This document shows, in pieces, positions 25,446 through 32,630 of a DNA stretch of 48,020 bases (positions are counted from its first letter, which is position 1; each line of letters begins with the position of its first letter). This stretch comes from Flavobacteriaceae bacterium (GTDB lineage: Bacteria; Bacteroidota; Bacteroidia; Flavobacteriales; Flavobacteriaceae). The notes below the pieces were generated by a model. It made no database searches and was not told where the DNA came from. It saw only the letters and a program-made list of their open reading frames with translations. The DNA lies in the NCBI GenBank assembly GCA_027490305.1, contig JAIXYI010000029.1, positions 1 through 48,020 on the forward strand, in the 5' to 3' direction. Position numbers and translations under genes: made by a program.

Positions 25446-26633
25446 ATGACAATTATGAAAATACTAGTGGTAGACGATCAGGAGCTTGTAGTGCTTTCAC
25501 TCGAAAAATGCCTGACCGACCTCGGATACGATGTTGTGGGTTCGAATAATGTTTTTGACGCGATAAAAAAGTACGACCAATTTGGTCCCAACCTCGTCAT
25601 TGCTGATATCAATATGCCCGTCCTGGAAGTAGAAAGCCAGAAAAATGACACCACCAATATCAACGAGAAAGCATCGGGTTTGGAAATTGTGAAATTTATT
25701 AAAAAGATACGGAAGCATGACACTCCCGTCATGATCCTGTCGGCCAACAATGCCGAAGATATAATCGTAAAGGGCTTTGAGTTAGGCGCGGCCGATTACA
25801 TGAAAAAACCGTTGAGCCTGTCCGAAATCGGGGCGCGGGTAAAACGATTGACCGGTTGCGGGATGGTGTTACCCCATGCCAATAAAAACCGCAACATAAT
25901 GGGCGCGTGCGTAGGGATCGTTATTCCTTGTTATAATGAGGAAACGCGATTGTCGGGCGAGGAATTCAAAGCGTTCATCCATCGAAATCTCAATTATCAT
26001 CTTTGTTTCGTGAACGACGGAAGTAAAGATAATACGCTGGGTGTTCTACAGGAACTGCGAAAAGGGAACGAAGACCGCATCAGCATCTATAATTGTGAAA
26101 AGAACGGCGGAAAAGCAGAAGCGGTGCGATTGGGATTACTGCATCTCGCCAAAGAAAACCAGTTCGATTACGTAGGCTTTTTGGACGCAGACCTGTCTAC
26201 CGATTTCGATGACTACGACGACATGGTGCAAACCATACGCAATTCAGACTATCAAATCGTCAGTGGTTCCCGTATTTCAAGGATGGGAGCCGACATCGCC
26301 AAAGAATCAAGCCGGAAAGTAATCAGCAAGATAATCAACACCATTATTCGGAAAACGCTGGGAATGGATTTTAAGGACACGCAATGCGGTGCAAAAATCA
26401 TGACCAAAGAGATTGTGGCGCACACCTTCCAAAAGAAATTCCTGACGAAATGGTTGTTTGACGTAGAGATTTTCATGCGTATGAAGAAAGTCTACGGACC
26501 TGAAAAAGCAAAAGCGCTTATTTGCGAAAAGCCGCTAAAGCGATGGGTACATATGGACGGTTCGAAGCTATCGCTAAAAGACTCGCTGAAGATAGCGGGG
26601 CAGATCGGACAGATCGCCATTCACTACAGATAG
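25446..26633 (+). CDS. Receiver domain fused to a family-2 glycosyltransferase
   Basis: 395 residues from the ATG at 25446 (MTIMKILVVDDQ; the ATG at 25455 is equally possible; the open frame reaches 25293 but a promoter lies there). Residues 1-140 are a full receiver: D10/D11, phospho-site D54 in LVIADINMP, S/T in MILSANN, K in YMKKPLS. An unusual insertion of about 20 residues follows D54. Residues about 155-395 are a GT2 domain of the dolichyl-phosphate/undecaprenyl-phosphate sugar transferase type: VGIVIPCYNEE, FVNDGSKDNT, DYVGFLDADLSTD (DxD), and FKDTQCGAKIM. No membrane segments. Phosphorylation could switch sugar transfer directly. Placed at the far end of the exopolysaccharide cluster. 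Confidence 0.88.
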   Translation: MTIMKILVVDDQELVVLSLEKCLTDLGYDVVGSNNVFDAIKKYDQFGPNLVIADINMPVLEVESQKNDTTNINEKASGLEIVKFIKKIRKHDTPVMILSANNAEDIIVKGFELGAADYMKKPLSLSEIGARVKRLTGCGMVLPHANKNRNIMGACVGIVIPCYNEETRLSGEEFKAFIHRNLNYHLCFVNDGSKDNTLGVLQELRKGNEDRISIYNCEKNGGKAEAVRLGLLHLAKENQFDYVGFLDADLSTDFDDYDDMVQTIRNSDYQIVSGSRISRMGADIAKESSRKVISKIINTIIRKTLGMDFKDTQCGAKIMTKEIVAHTFQKKFLTKWLFDVEIFMRMKKVYGPEKAKALICEKPLKRWVHMDGSKLSLKDSLKIAGQIGQIAIHYR

Positions 26634-26635
26634 GA

Positions 26636-26682
26636 ATGAACGATGAACGATGAACAATGAACGATGAGCGGTGAACAATGAA
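26636..26682 (+). repeat. 7-bp tandem array, unit ATGAACR (second locus)
   Basis: About six copies starting 2 bp after the stop of the receiver-GT2 gene, the same unit as at 6345. The 26634-27090 gene-free stretch is entirely this array, two YCAACYR arrays and the second 132-bp element. Confidence 0.75.
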
Positions 26683-26703
26683 GGAGGGACGGTGATGAAT
26701 GAC

Positions 26704-26775
26704 CATTAACCATCAACTGCCAACCCTCAACTATCAACTATCAACCGTCAACCCTCAGCCCTCAACCCCCAACCA
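26704..26775 (+). repeat. 7-bp tandem array, unit YCAACYR (second locus)
   Basis: About ten degenerate copies running right up to the left end (26777) of the 132-bp element, for example TCAACTG CCAACCC TCAACTA TCAACTA. The same unit occurs at 6740 and 27020. Confidence 0.75.
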
Positions 26776-26776
26776 T

Positions 26777-26908
26777 TTAACAAAATATGCGGATTTCCCG
26801 TAAAATGGTGTCATCGGGAATATGTACTTTGCATTCGGGGAGGGGCGGATGCGTCCCTTACGAAATGCCTCCGACATAGCGTTACGGGAAATCCGTACTA
26901 ATTGTTAA
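26777..26908. repeat. 132-bp element with terminal inverted repeats (MITE-like), copy 2
   Basis: Same length, orientation and internal sequence landmarks (GGGGAGGGGCGGATGCGTCC in the middle) as the copy at 6499-6630. The terminal repeats are 26777-26803 and 26882-26908, TTAACAAAATATGCGG and the complement of ATCCGTACTAATTGTTAA. Several base differences between copies fall in the arms and leave the pairing intact. Confidence 0.7.
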
Positions 26909-27019
26909 ATTTTAACGTTAAATCAGCATCACAAAAGAGTGGCACGTCGATAACTAAAATCCTATCGGGCCGAACGCATCAGAAAGCAGATGCTTACCAA
27001 GTTGAAGTCGGTTGAAACG

Positions 27020-27113
27020 AGCAACTGTAAACCGTAAACTATCAACCATCAACTGCCAACCATCAACTGCCAACCCTCAACTATCAACTGTCAACCCTCA
27101 ACCCCCAACCCTC
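27020..27113 (+). repeat. 7-bp tandem array, unit YCAACYR (third locus)
   Basis: About 13 degenerate copies. The right end overlaps the last codons and stop of arsC (which ends at 27091 on the reverse strand), so the array encodes the end of that protein. Confidence 0.75.
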
Positions 27114-27519
27114 TCTCCTTTACAAACGTCGCTGCATACGCCTTTATCTGCTCCCGTACACGACGAAACGCCTCCCGGATTTCCTCCGGCGTACCGGTCG
27201 CTTTCGCAGGATCGGGAAAGTTGTAGTGGAACCGCTCGGCTGAAGTCGGGAAAAACGGACAGTTCTCCTGGGCGTGGTCGCATACCGTGATGACGTAATC
27301 GAAGTCGATGCCGCGGTACTCGTCGATGTGGTTGGAGGTATGCCCCGAAATGTCGATGCCATCCTCCGCCATGATCGCTACCGCCATCGGATTGACGCCA
27401 TGCGTTTCGATGCCGGCACTGAATACCTCCGCCGCATCCGCTGCGAAATAACGAAGATAGCCTTCCGCAATCTGGCTGCGGCAACTGTTGCCGGTGCACA
27501 ATACAAGGATCTTTTTCAT
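27091..27519 (-). CDS. arsC: Arsenate reductase, low-molecular-weight phosphatase type
   Basis: 142 residues from the ATG at 27519 (the open frame continues upstream, but this ATG overlaps the stop of the preceding small gene as ATGA). The P-loop CTGNSCRS (CX5R phosphatase loop, Cys10 nucleophile) follows MKKILVL. The later cysteine region ITVCDHAQENCPFFP provides the redox relay, and FPDPAKATG holds the catalytic Asp. It reduces arsenate to arsenite in the cytoplasm. The last residues (RGLGVEG) are read from a 7-bp repeat array, so the native C-terminus may have been replaced. Final gene of the arsR operon; no arsenite pump follows here. Confidence 0.9.
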   Translation of the reverse strand: MKKILVLCTGNSCRSQIAEGYLRYFAADAAEVFSAGIETHGVNPMAVAIMAEDGIDISGHTSNHIDEYRGIDFDYVITVCDHAQENCPFFPTSAERFHYNFPDPAKATGTPEEIREAFRRVREQIKAYAATFVKERGLGVEG

Positions 27520-27662
27520 ATGAGAAGCCATAGCAGGTTGATGATACAGAACTTTTCGTCCCAGCCGTAGATCAGCTGCAGGATGATCACCGCAGGAATG
27601 ATGAGAAGCGGTTTCCGGTACTTCCGGATCCACGCCAGCCGATTAGCAGCAGCCGGCTCCAT
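27516..27662 (-). CDS. 48-residue membrane protein of the ars operon
   Basis: ATG at 27662 inside the end of the DUF6428 gene (20-bp overlap), TGA at 27516-27518 overlapping the arsC ATG as ATGA. The product starts MEPAAANRLAWIRKYRKP, continues with the hydrophobic LLIIPAVIILQLIYG, then WDEKFC and a second hydrophobic end INLLWLLI. Basic residues before the first segment suggest an N-in orientation. Overlap with both neighbours and the clean membrane pattern argue that it is real. It is too short for usual gene calling. Its function is unknown, possibly an accessory to arsenite export or ArsC localisation. Confidence 0.6.
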   Translation of the reverse strand: MEPAAANRLAWIRKYRKPLLIIPAVIILQLIYGWDEKFCIINLLWLLI

Positions 27663-28083
27663 TCGTACAGGCGTTAGCAGCGACCGACGGCGTCACACCA
27701 CAGGCGTCCGACGCGAGACAGCTCGTTTGTTTTGGAAGCAGCAGGAAGGTGCCGTTGGCGAATCCGAGTTCATAGGCGCCAATGGTATCGGATTGGTATT
27801 CCACCTCGATGCGCAGGTCGTCAAGCGCCAGCGTGCGTTCTGACAACGCGATAATGTTCCGCAGCTTGGCCGGTTTGAGTCGATGGTCGAGGTCGTCGGC
27901 CGCCCACAACTGGAACGACACCCAGGCATCACGGCGCACCGTGCCCCCGCAGTCGATGGACTGTTTGGTCATGAGGCCGATTTCCGTCACGTGGAAATGG
28001 GCCGGAACGGACGTGCCGTTGGACAGCGAGAAGCGCACTTCGTGTACGGTCTCGAGATGTAATTTGATTTCGGATAAAGTCAT
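27643..28083 (-). CDS. DUF6428 protein of the arsenic operon
   Basis: 146 residues. The body (MTLSEIKLHLETVHEVRFSL, PAHFHVTEIGLMTKQSIDCGG, WVSFQLWAADDLDHRLKP) is the DUF6428 family seen next to arsR and arsC in Bacteroidetes. The C-terminus is cysteine-rich (SCLASDACGV ... ACTNGAGCC), which suggests thiol ligation of arsenite or another soft metal. It lies 7 bp after arsR and overlaps the 48-residue membrane ORF. The biochemical role is not established. Confidence 0.8.
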   Translation of the reverse strand: MTLSEIKLHLETVHEVRFSLSNGTSVPAHFHVTEIGLMTKQSIDCGGTVRRDAWVSFQLWAADDLDHRLKPAKLRNIIALSERTLALDDLRIEVEYQSDTIGAYELGFANGTFLLLPKQTSCLASDACGVTPSVAANACTNGAGCC

Positions 28084-28090
28084 ATCAGGT

Positions 28091-28423
28091 CTAACAACAA
28101 TTGGTTTTTGCTTGTGAGAGGCGGGCTGAATGGTCGCCCAGATAACCCGAGAGAAAAGCGAGGGCCGTCTCGTCGATACAGTAACAGGTGGCCGTACCCT
28201 CGATCGTGCCTTTGATGAGTCCGGCCTTCTTCATCTCCTTTAAATGCTGCGACACCGTCGGTTGTGCCAGCGGAAGTTCCTTGACGATATCGCCACAGAT
28301 ACAACTGTCGGCCGCGATCAGGAATTCGAGTATGGCAATGCGGGCGGGGTGCCCCAGTGCCTTCATCATGGCGGCGACTTTATTTTGCTCTTCCGAAAAA
28401 TGTTCGGACTTGGACGTTCCCAT
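28091..28423 (-). CDS. arsR: ArsR-family metalloid-responsive repressor
   Basis: 110 residues. A winged helix-turn-helix is visible (KALGHPARIAILEFL; LPLAQPTVSQHLKEMKKAGLI; EGTATCYCIDETAL). Candidate arsenite ligands are the DSCICGD pair, the CYC in the wing and the terminal NCC. It should repress its own operon until arsenite binds. A perfect palindrome of ArsR type lies 8 bp upstream of the start codon. Confidence 0.9.
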   Translation of the reverse strand: MGTSKSEHFSEEQNKVAAMMKALGHPARIAILEFLIAADSCICGDIVKELPLAQPTVSQHLKEMKKAGLIKGTIEGTATCYCIDETALAFLSGYLGDHSARLSQAKTNCC

Positions 28424-28430
28424 TTGTTTT

Positions 28431-28454
28431 ATTTATCGCAATATTACGATAAAT
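28431..28454. promoter_or_regulatory. ArsR operator palindrome
   Basis: ATTTATCG (28431-28438) and CGATAAAT (28447-28454), perfect inverted repeats around CAATATTA, directly upstream of the arsR start at 28423. The ATCG-N8-CGAT type core is common for ArsR/SmtB operators. Confidence 0.7.
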
Positions 28455-28556
28455 GAAGTGACGGAAGGAGGGGATGGTATTTTTTAACATTTCGTGGAAA
28501 AAGTTGAGAGGTTGAACGCGTCGAGGTAACTTCAATTGCAGCACTACAGAATTTCG

Positions 28557-28564
28557 TATATTTG
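28557..28564 (+). promoter_or_regulatory. Bacteroidetes -7 box (TATATTTG)
   Basis: Perfect TAnnTTTG, with a TTG at 28536 in the -33 region. It places transcription start near 28572, so the start codon of the gene must be the ATG at 28588 and not the TTG at 28536. Confidence 0.55.
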
Positions 28565-28587
28565 GGAGGTGCAACCCCGTATCAAAG

Positions 28588-29200
28588 ATGAATTACGAAC
28601 TATCTTTTCAGGAAAGAGCGAAGTTAGGTTTGGAGCAACTATCCAATCAATCGCCCGTTACCTTAGCGATGGCCCGCCGACAGGCGCGTTTAGTAAGGGA
28701 ACAAAGCGCTTCAAAGAACAAGAAACAGAGAAGTTAATCGCGTATGTCGGGGAAAATCGACTATGGATTCACGTTGATCTCACGCAATATGTAAGTGAAG
28801 GAGCCGAGCAGAAAGTCTATCTTAAGAATTCTGAGCAAGTTCTGAAACTGAATGATGCAATATACTACACTTCTTGGACGGACTATTTGCACAACCTCCT
28901 TCTGCATAACTATTTTTTCCCCGACTCAGCTTAAAACTTCTTGGATTTACCGAGTCGGAAAATGTAGTGTATGCGGTGGTAGAGCAAGCATATGTTTCGG
29001 TCACCGAGCCTACTAATCTGGAACTGGTCCGAAAGTTTATGACAAGTAACGGTTTCAGGAACACCCGAAATAACGATTATGAAAATCGCGATTTGGGAAT
29101 TATCATCGAAGATCTCCATGATGAAAATGTACTCACACAAAATGGATTGCTCTATTTTATAGACACTGTATTTTTCCTAACGGAGAACTTTTCATCCTAG
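28588..29200 (+). pseudogene. Frameshifted protein-kinase-like ('polyvalent' kinase) gene
   Basis: Three frames must be joined to read one protein of about 204 residues. Frame a from the ATG at 28588 gives MNYELSFQERAKL. Frame b gives FGATIQSIARYLSDG ... WIHVDLTQYVSEGAEQKVYL ... LLLHNYFFPDSA and stops at 28932. Frame c continues LKLLGFTESENVVYAVVEQAY and ends FIDTVFFLTENFSS at 29200. The two shifts, near 28625 and 28930, each look like the loss of one base. IIEDLHDENVL resembles a kinase catalytic loop (Asp ... Asn) and YFIDT the metal-binding Asp. The family resembles kinase-like proteins found on Bacteroidetes mobile elements. Sequencing error at the two sites is the alternative. Confidence 0.55.
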
Positions 29201-29318
29201 TTGACGCTCAGGCACAACGTATCGCAACGAGGACACCACTATTACGGAGCTTTTTTGTTAGACTACCACAGGCTACACCCCTCTCTAACGTTTTACACCA
29301 ATCTTACAACCCCTATAA

Positions 29319-29759
29319 ATGCCGACACCCGAAATTCTCTCCTCCCGTCTCCTCCCGTTTCCCGTCACCCAAGTATATGAAGCTTTCTCGAATCCCGAGC
29401 TTTTGAAACAATGGTGGGGGCCCTCGGGTTTTTCGAATACCATACACGAGTTTGACCTCAGGCCGGGCGGGCGTTGGCGGCTGACGATGCACGGACCTGA
29501 CAAAGGCCATTATGAAAATGCCGCGACGTTTACCGTGGTGGAAGCGCCATCACGGGTAGCGTGGACCCGGCAATCGCAACCGCTGTTCGACATGGAGATC
29601 CTTTTTACAGAGATCGACGCCGGGTATTCGACCATTACTTTTAGAATGTTGTTCGAAACCGAAGAAGCCTGCGCCAAGATCCGCCCGTTCGCCACCCCCA
29701 AGAACGAAGAGAATTTCGACCGGTTGGACGCGATTTTACATAGTCAGCGTTTTTTATAA
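29319..29759 (+). CDS. SRPBCC (AHSA1-like) ligand-binding protein
   Basis: 146 residues, matching the START/SRPBCC fold of activator-of-Hsp90-homologue-1 type: a start strand, LLPFPVTQVYEAFSNPELLKQWWGPSGF with the conserved WWGP, GRWRLTMHGP, VAWTRQ and a C-terminal helix (NFDRLDAILHSQ). These cytoplasmic proteins bind small hydrophobic ligands; no specific function can be given. It is preceded by a TATAAATG at the start codon and about 120 bp of sequence with no other feature. Confidence 0.85.
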   Translation: MPTPEILSSRLLPFPVTQVYEAFSNPELLKQWWGPSGFSNTIHEFDLRPGGRWRLTMHGPDKGHYENAATFTVVEAPSRVAWTRQSQPLFDMEILFTEIDAGYSTITFRMLFETEEACAKIRPFATPKNEENFDRLDAILHSQRFL

Positions 29760-29846
29760 GAAAAAAGTACGTTCTGTTTTTGGTTGAGGATATTTGTTAT
29801 ATTTACGAAACGATAGTAAACTATTCCCTAATCAAAACAAAACCAA

Positions 29847-30443
29847 ATGATTGATCGCAAATTTTTCTTTGATAGTATAAAACCCAGCCTCTTCGCAGGG
29901 AAATTCACCCAGAAACAAGTAGATGGTATGTCGGCCATCCTCGACGAGTGGGATGCCACACACTCGACTTCGGATGTCCGCTGGCTGGCGTACATGCTGG
30001 CTACGACCTACCACGAAACCGGCCATACCATGCAGCCGATTGAGGAATGGGGTAAAGGAAAAACCTACGCCTACGGCAGCCGCGTGAAAATGGCGAAAGA
30101 CAAAGCCGGTAACCGCATTCCATATACAGATACGACAGAAATATTCTACGGACGCGGTTTCGTGCAGCTTACCTGGTACGAAAACTACGATAAGGCGGGC
30201 AAGAAACTCGGACAGAACTTCCTGCACAATGCCGCGGGCGTGATGGAATTAAAAAACGCAACCAAGATCCTTTTTCTTGGAATGACGGAAGGCTGGTTCA
30301 CCGCCAAGAAACTGTCGGATTATTTCAATGCTACGTCAGAAGACTGGAAAAACGCCCGTAAAATCATCAACGGACTCGACAAAGCGGAACAGATACAAGG
30401 TAACGCACTGGCATTCAAAGCCGCGATTCGAAAAGCAGCGTAA
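29847..30443 (+). CDS. GH19-like lysozyme/endolysin
   Basis: 198 residues, no signal peptide. FTQKQVDGMSAILDEWD, AYMLATTYHETGHTMQPIEE and YGRGFVQLTWYENYDKAGKK follow the lysozyme-fold pattern of phage-type GH19 endolysins. The catalytic Glu is in YHETG. It should cleave peptidoglycan if delivered to the periplasm. No phage structural gene surrounds it, so it is either a domesticated phage gene or part of a secreted effector set. It ends at a good terminator. Confidence 0.8.
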   Translation: MIDRKFFFDSIKPSLFAGKFTQKQVDGMSAILDEWDATHSTSDVRWLAYMLATTYHETGHTMQPIEEWGKGKTYAYGSRVKMAKDKAGNRIPYTDTTEIFYGRGFVQLTWYENYDKAGKKLGQNFLHNAAGVMELKNATKILFLGMTEGWFTAKKLSDYFNATSEDWKNARKIINGLDKAEQIQGNALAFKAAIRKAA

Positions 30444-30462
30444 CAAAATAGATTTAAATGGG

Positions 30463-30489
30463 AAGGTCGGTTTTTGCCGGCCTTTTTTT
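30463..30489 (+). terminator. Rho-independent terminator of the endolysin gene
   Basis: AAGGTCGG (30463-30470) pairs with CCGGCCTT (30477-30484, one G-T pair) and is followed by a run of seven T residues. Confidence 0.75.
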
Positions 30490-30525
30490 CGGAAGAGAGT
30501 CCCTGAGTGCAGGAGTACCTTAGCG

Positions 30526-30581
30526 CCTGAGCCTAACTCCTAACTCCTGACTCCTAAACCCTACCTCCTAATTCCTATCCC
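30526..30581 (+). repeat. 7-bp tandem array, unit CTCCTRA
   Basis: About seven degenerate copies (CTCCTAA CTCCTGA CTCCTAA ...). The stop codon of the reverse-strand TMEM175 gene (30568-30570) lies inside the array. Confidence 0.7.
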
Positions 30582-31167
30582 CTTTCTCCCTCTCCTTCAA
30601 CATCCGTTCGATCCGTTTATCCGGAATCAGCCACATAATAGCGACGCTCACATACAGTAATCCTGCCAATAAGGGAATACCTAGATAGATCATCACGATG
30701 GCAATCAGGTAGATAATCACGGATGCGGTGCCTTTAAGGTCATTTCCGACGGCTTTCTTCAGCATAGAATTGGGCCCCTGATCGGCGATGATCGTTTTCT
30801 CGAGTATGTAATAGGCCACACCCGACATAAGCAGCGTGAAACCGTAGAAAATGAGGGTGAAGTCATCAAAGTGTTTCTCGCCCATCCAGGCGGTAGAGAA
30901 GGGAACCAATGACAACCAGAATAGTAAGTGTAGGTTGGCCCACAGGATGGCACCGTTAACACGTGTCATGCTGTGGAGCATGTGGTGGTGGTTGTTCCAG
31001 TAAATCCCGATATAAATAAAACTGAGGATATAGCTCAGGAAGACATGGTAATGCCCGATTAGGTTTTCAAACGTGGCATCACCCGGTACTTTAATCTCAA
31101 GTACCATTATGGTAAGGATGATGGCGAGTACCCCATCGCTAAAGGCTTCAAGTCGTCCTTTGTTCAT
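30568..31167 (-). CDS. TMEM175-family (DUF1211) potassium channel-like membrane protein
   Basis: 199 residues from the ATG at 31167 (18 further in-frame residues upstream lack features). The start MNKGRLEAFSDGVLAIILTIMVLEI carries the defining RxxxFSDGxxAI motif of the family's first helix. Five further hydrophobic segments follow. Bacterial homologues form leaky K+-conducting tetramers in the inner membrane. Its last codons (KGDRN) and stop lie within a 7-bp repeat array. Confidence 0.85.
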   Translation of the reverse strand: MNKGRLEAFSDGVLAIILTIMVLEIKVPGDATFENLIGHYHVFLSYILSFIYIGIYWNNHHHMLHSMTRVNGAILWANLHLLFWLSLVPFSTAWMGEKHFDDFTLIFYGFTLLMSGVAYYILEKTIIADQGPNSMLKKAVGNDLKGTASVIIYLIAIVMIYLGIPLLAGLLYVSVAIMWLIPDKRIERMLKEREKGDRN

Positions 31168-31309
31168 TTGTTGGCCTGATTTTGGCCACAAGTTACAATT
31201 ATTCGCAATAGGTACGCCCAAAGCAAACGCTCAGGAACCATCTATTGGGCGCGTGCCGCGGCGGCTGTTTGGCGGAGCCTATATACTCCTTTTATCGCAA
31301 CGACCGTTA

Positions 31310-31954
31310 TTACTGGGTAACGATATCGAATACAAATCGAAGTTGTTGGACGCCCGAGTAGTTTTCGAGGAAAAGCGAAAATGAGTTGGGACCAACGTCA
31401 TGTAACACGGGAGAATATTCCATTTCATTATCCAGGTCCAGTTGAATGTAGTTATTTCCCGTCGACATGGATTGGAAAGTGACGGCAACGAAATAGTTGG
31501 AAAGGTTGAGATTGTGAACGACCGTAACGTCATTAAAGGACCCATAAAAGCTAAGGCTACTGGCGCTTAACAGTTGTCCGTTGACGCTGAACGAGGCCTG
31601 TGCCGGCCCACCTATATCCCCAAAATTCAACACGGTGCCACTAAAGTTCACGGCAGCGCCACGCCAGGCTGTTCCGTCAAAATACGCCGGCCCTGCCGCC
31701 CGGATATACCGGGTCTGCGAATTGGGCGATGTCGGCCTCGCCGTGACATACACCATATCGCCGGTTTGGCTGCTGGTATACGTAGTGCCGGTGAGGGTAT
31801 TTCCCGTAACCGAAGGCAAAACAACCCCATCAAGTACTGACGCATTAGTGGCGCTTCCCGTGACATCCAACGTGGCTCTTGGACTGGAAGTATTAATGCC
31901 GGTCTGCGCCCAACAGGAAAGCGACATAAGCAACAACGCTATACTATTTTTCAT
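31310..31954 (-). CDS. Secreted 'GINT/GIGT' repeat-family protein, paralogue 3
   Basis: 214 residues with signal peptide ending SLSCWAQ. The mature start TGINTSSPRATLDVTGSAT is the motif found at the start of Bacteroidetes tail-fibre-like and surface proteins. TGDMVYVTARP and PAYFDGTAWRG are shared with the two upstream paralogues, and so is the C-terminal VVHNLNLSNYFVAVTFQS...HDVGPNSFSLFL block. Twelve bases separate its start from the stop of paralogue 2. Function unknown; probably an extracellular or surface trimer-type protein. Confidence 0.7.
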   Translation of the reverse strand: MKNSIALLLMSLSCWAQTGINTSSPRATLDVTGSATNASVLDGVVLPSVTGNTLTGTTYTSSQTGDMVYVTARPTSPNSQTRYIRAAGPAYFDGTAWRGAAVNFSGTVLNFGDIGGPAQASFSVNGQLLSASSLSFYGSFNDVTVVHNLNLSNYFVAVTFQSMSTGNNYIQLDLDNEMEYSPVLHDVGPNSFSLFLENYSGVQQLRFVFDIVTQ

Positions 31955-31966
31955 TTTTTCTACAGG

Positions 31967-32629
31967 TTAATATTCTACCAACTGGATATGGAAACTCACT
32001 GCCTGAACCACGGCAAAAAACTCACTAACATTGATTTTGAAACTATTTGCAGTGACGTCGGTGATGACCGGTTCTGTCAGGTCGTTGTCGTTGTTGTACC
32101 AGGTGACAGTATTGACTACGTTTGAGACCAAGGAGACTTTGACATACTGGTTGCCGGTAAGGTTCAGGTTATGGGTAATGGTTACAACATCATTATAGAC
32201 GTTAAGCGTCTTGACCGCCGATACGATAAAGCCCGTGGAAGCAAGCGTACCGTATCCGGCCGCCCGGTCGCCGAAATTGCAGGTGCCCAAGTACACCTTT
32301 GGTCCCGCCAATGGATACCACTTCGCTCCATCAAAATAATACGGGCCCGAACGCGTCACAAATTGCACCGCACCCGTAGTGACTGCCGTATTGTTATCGG
32401 TTACATATACCATTGCCCCTGCCTGGCTGGCACCGTATGCCGTTTTAGCCGCCAGTTGAGCATACGTAAGCCGGGGAGGTATCACGCCCTCATACGTACC
32501 CGCGGTAGCTACCTGTAACGTGCCGATAGGGTTAGACCTGCCAACCCCGACCTGCGCAAAAGCGCCCGTGCTGGCAAAGAACACAGCAACGATAACGAGT
32601 CTTGTTTTTACTAATAGGTTGTATCTCAT
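31967..32629 (-). CDS. Secreted 'GVGRSNP' repeat-family protein, paralogue 2
   Basis: 220 residues with signal peptide ending STGAFAQ. Same layout as its neighbours: QVGVGRSNPIGTLQVATAG, AGAMVYVTDNN, YYFDGAKWYPLAG, then a beta domain with VVTITHNLNLTGNQYVKVSL and ITDVTANSFKINVSE. It sits 1 bp from the stop of paralogue 1, so the three genes are one operon. Confidence 0.7.
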   Translation of the reverse strand: MRYNLLVKTRLVIVAVFFASTGAFAQVGVGRSNPIGTLQVATAGTYEGVIPPRLTYAQLAAKTAYGASQAGAMVYVTDNNTAVTTGAVQFVTRSGPYYFDGAKWYPLAGPKVYLGTCNFGDRAAGYGTLASTGFIVSAVKTLNVYNDVVTITHNLNLTGNQYVKVSLVSNVVNTVTWYNNDNDLTEPVITDVTANSFKINVSEFFAVVQAVSFHIQLVEY

Positions 32630-32630
32630 A

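Noticed and set aside
28536..28587. TTG start at 28536 for the kinase-like frame
   Set aside because: It falls in the -33 region of a promoter whose -7 box TATATTTG is at 28557, so it would not be transcribed.
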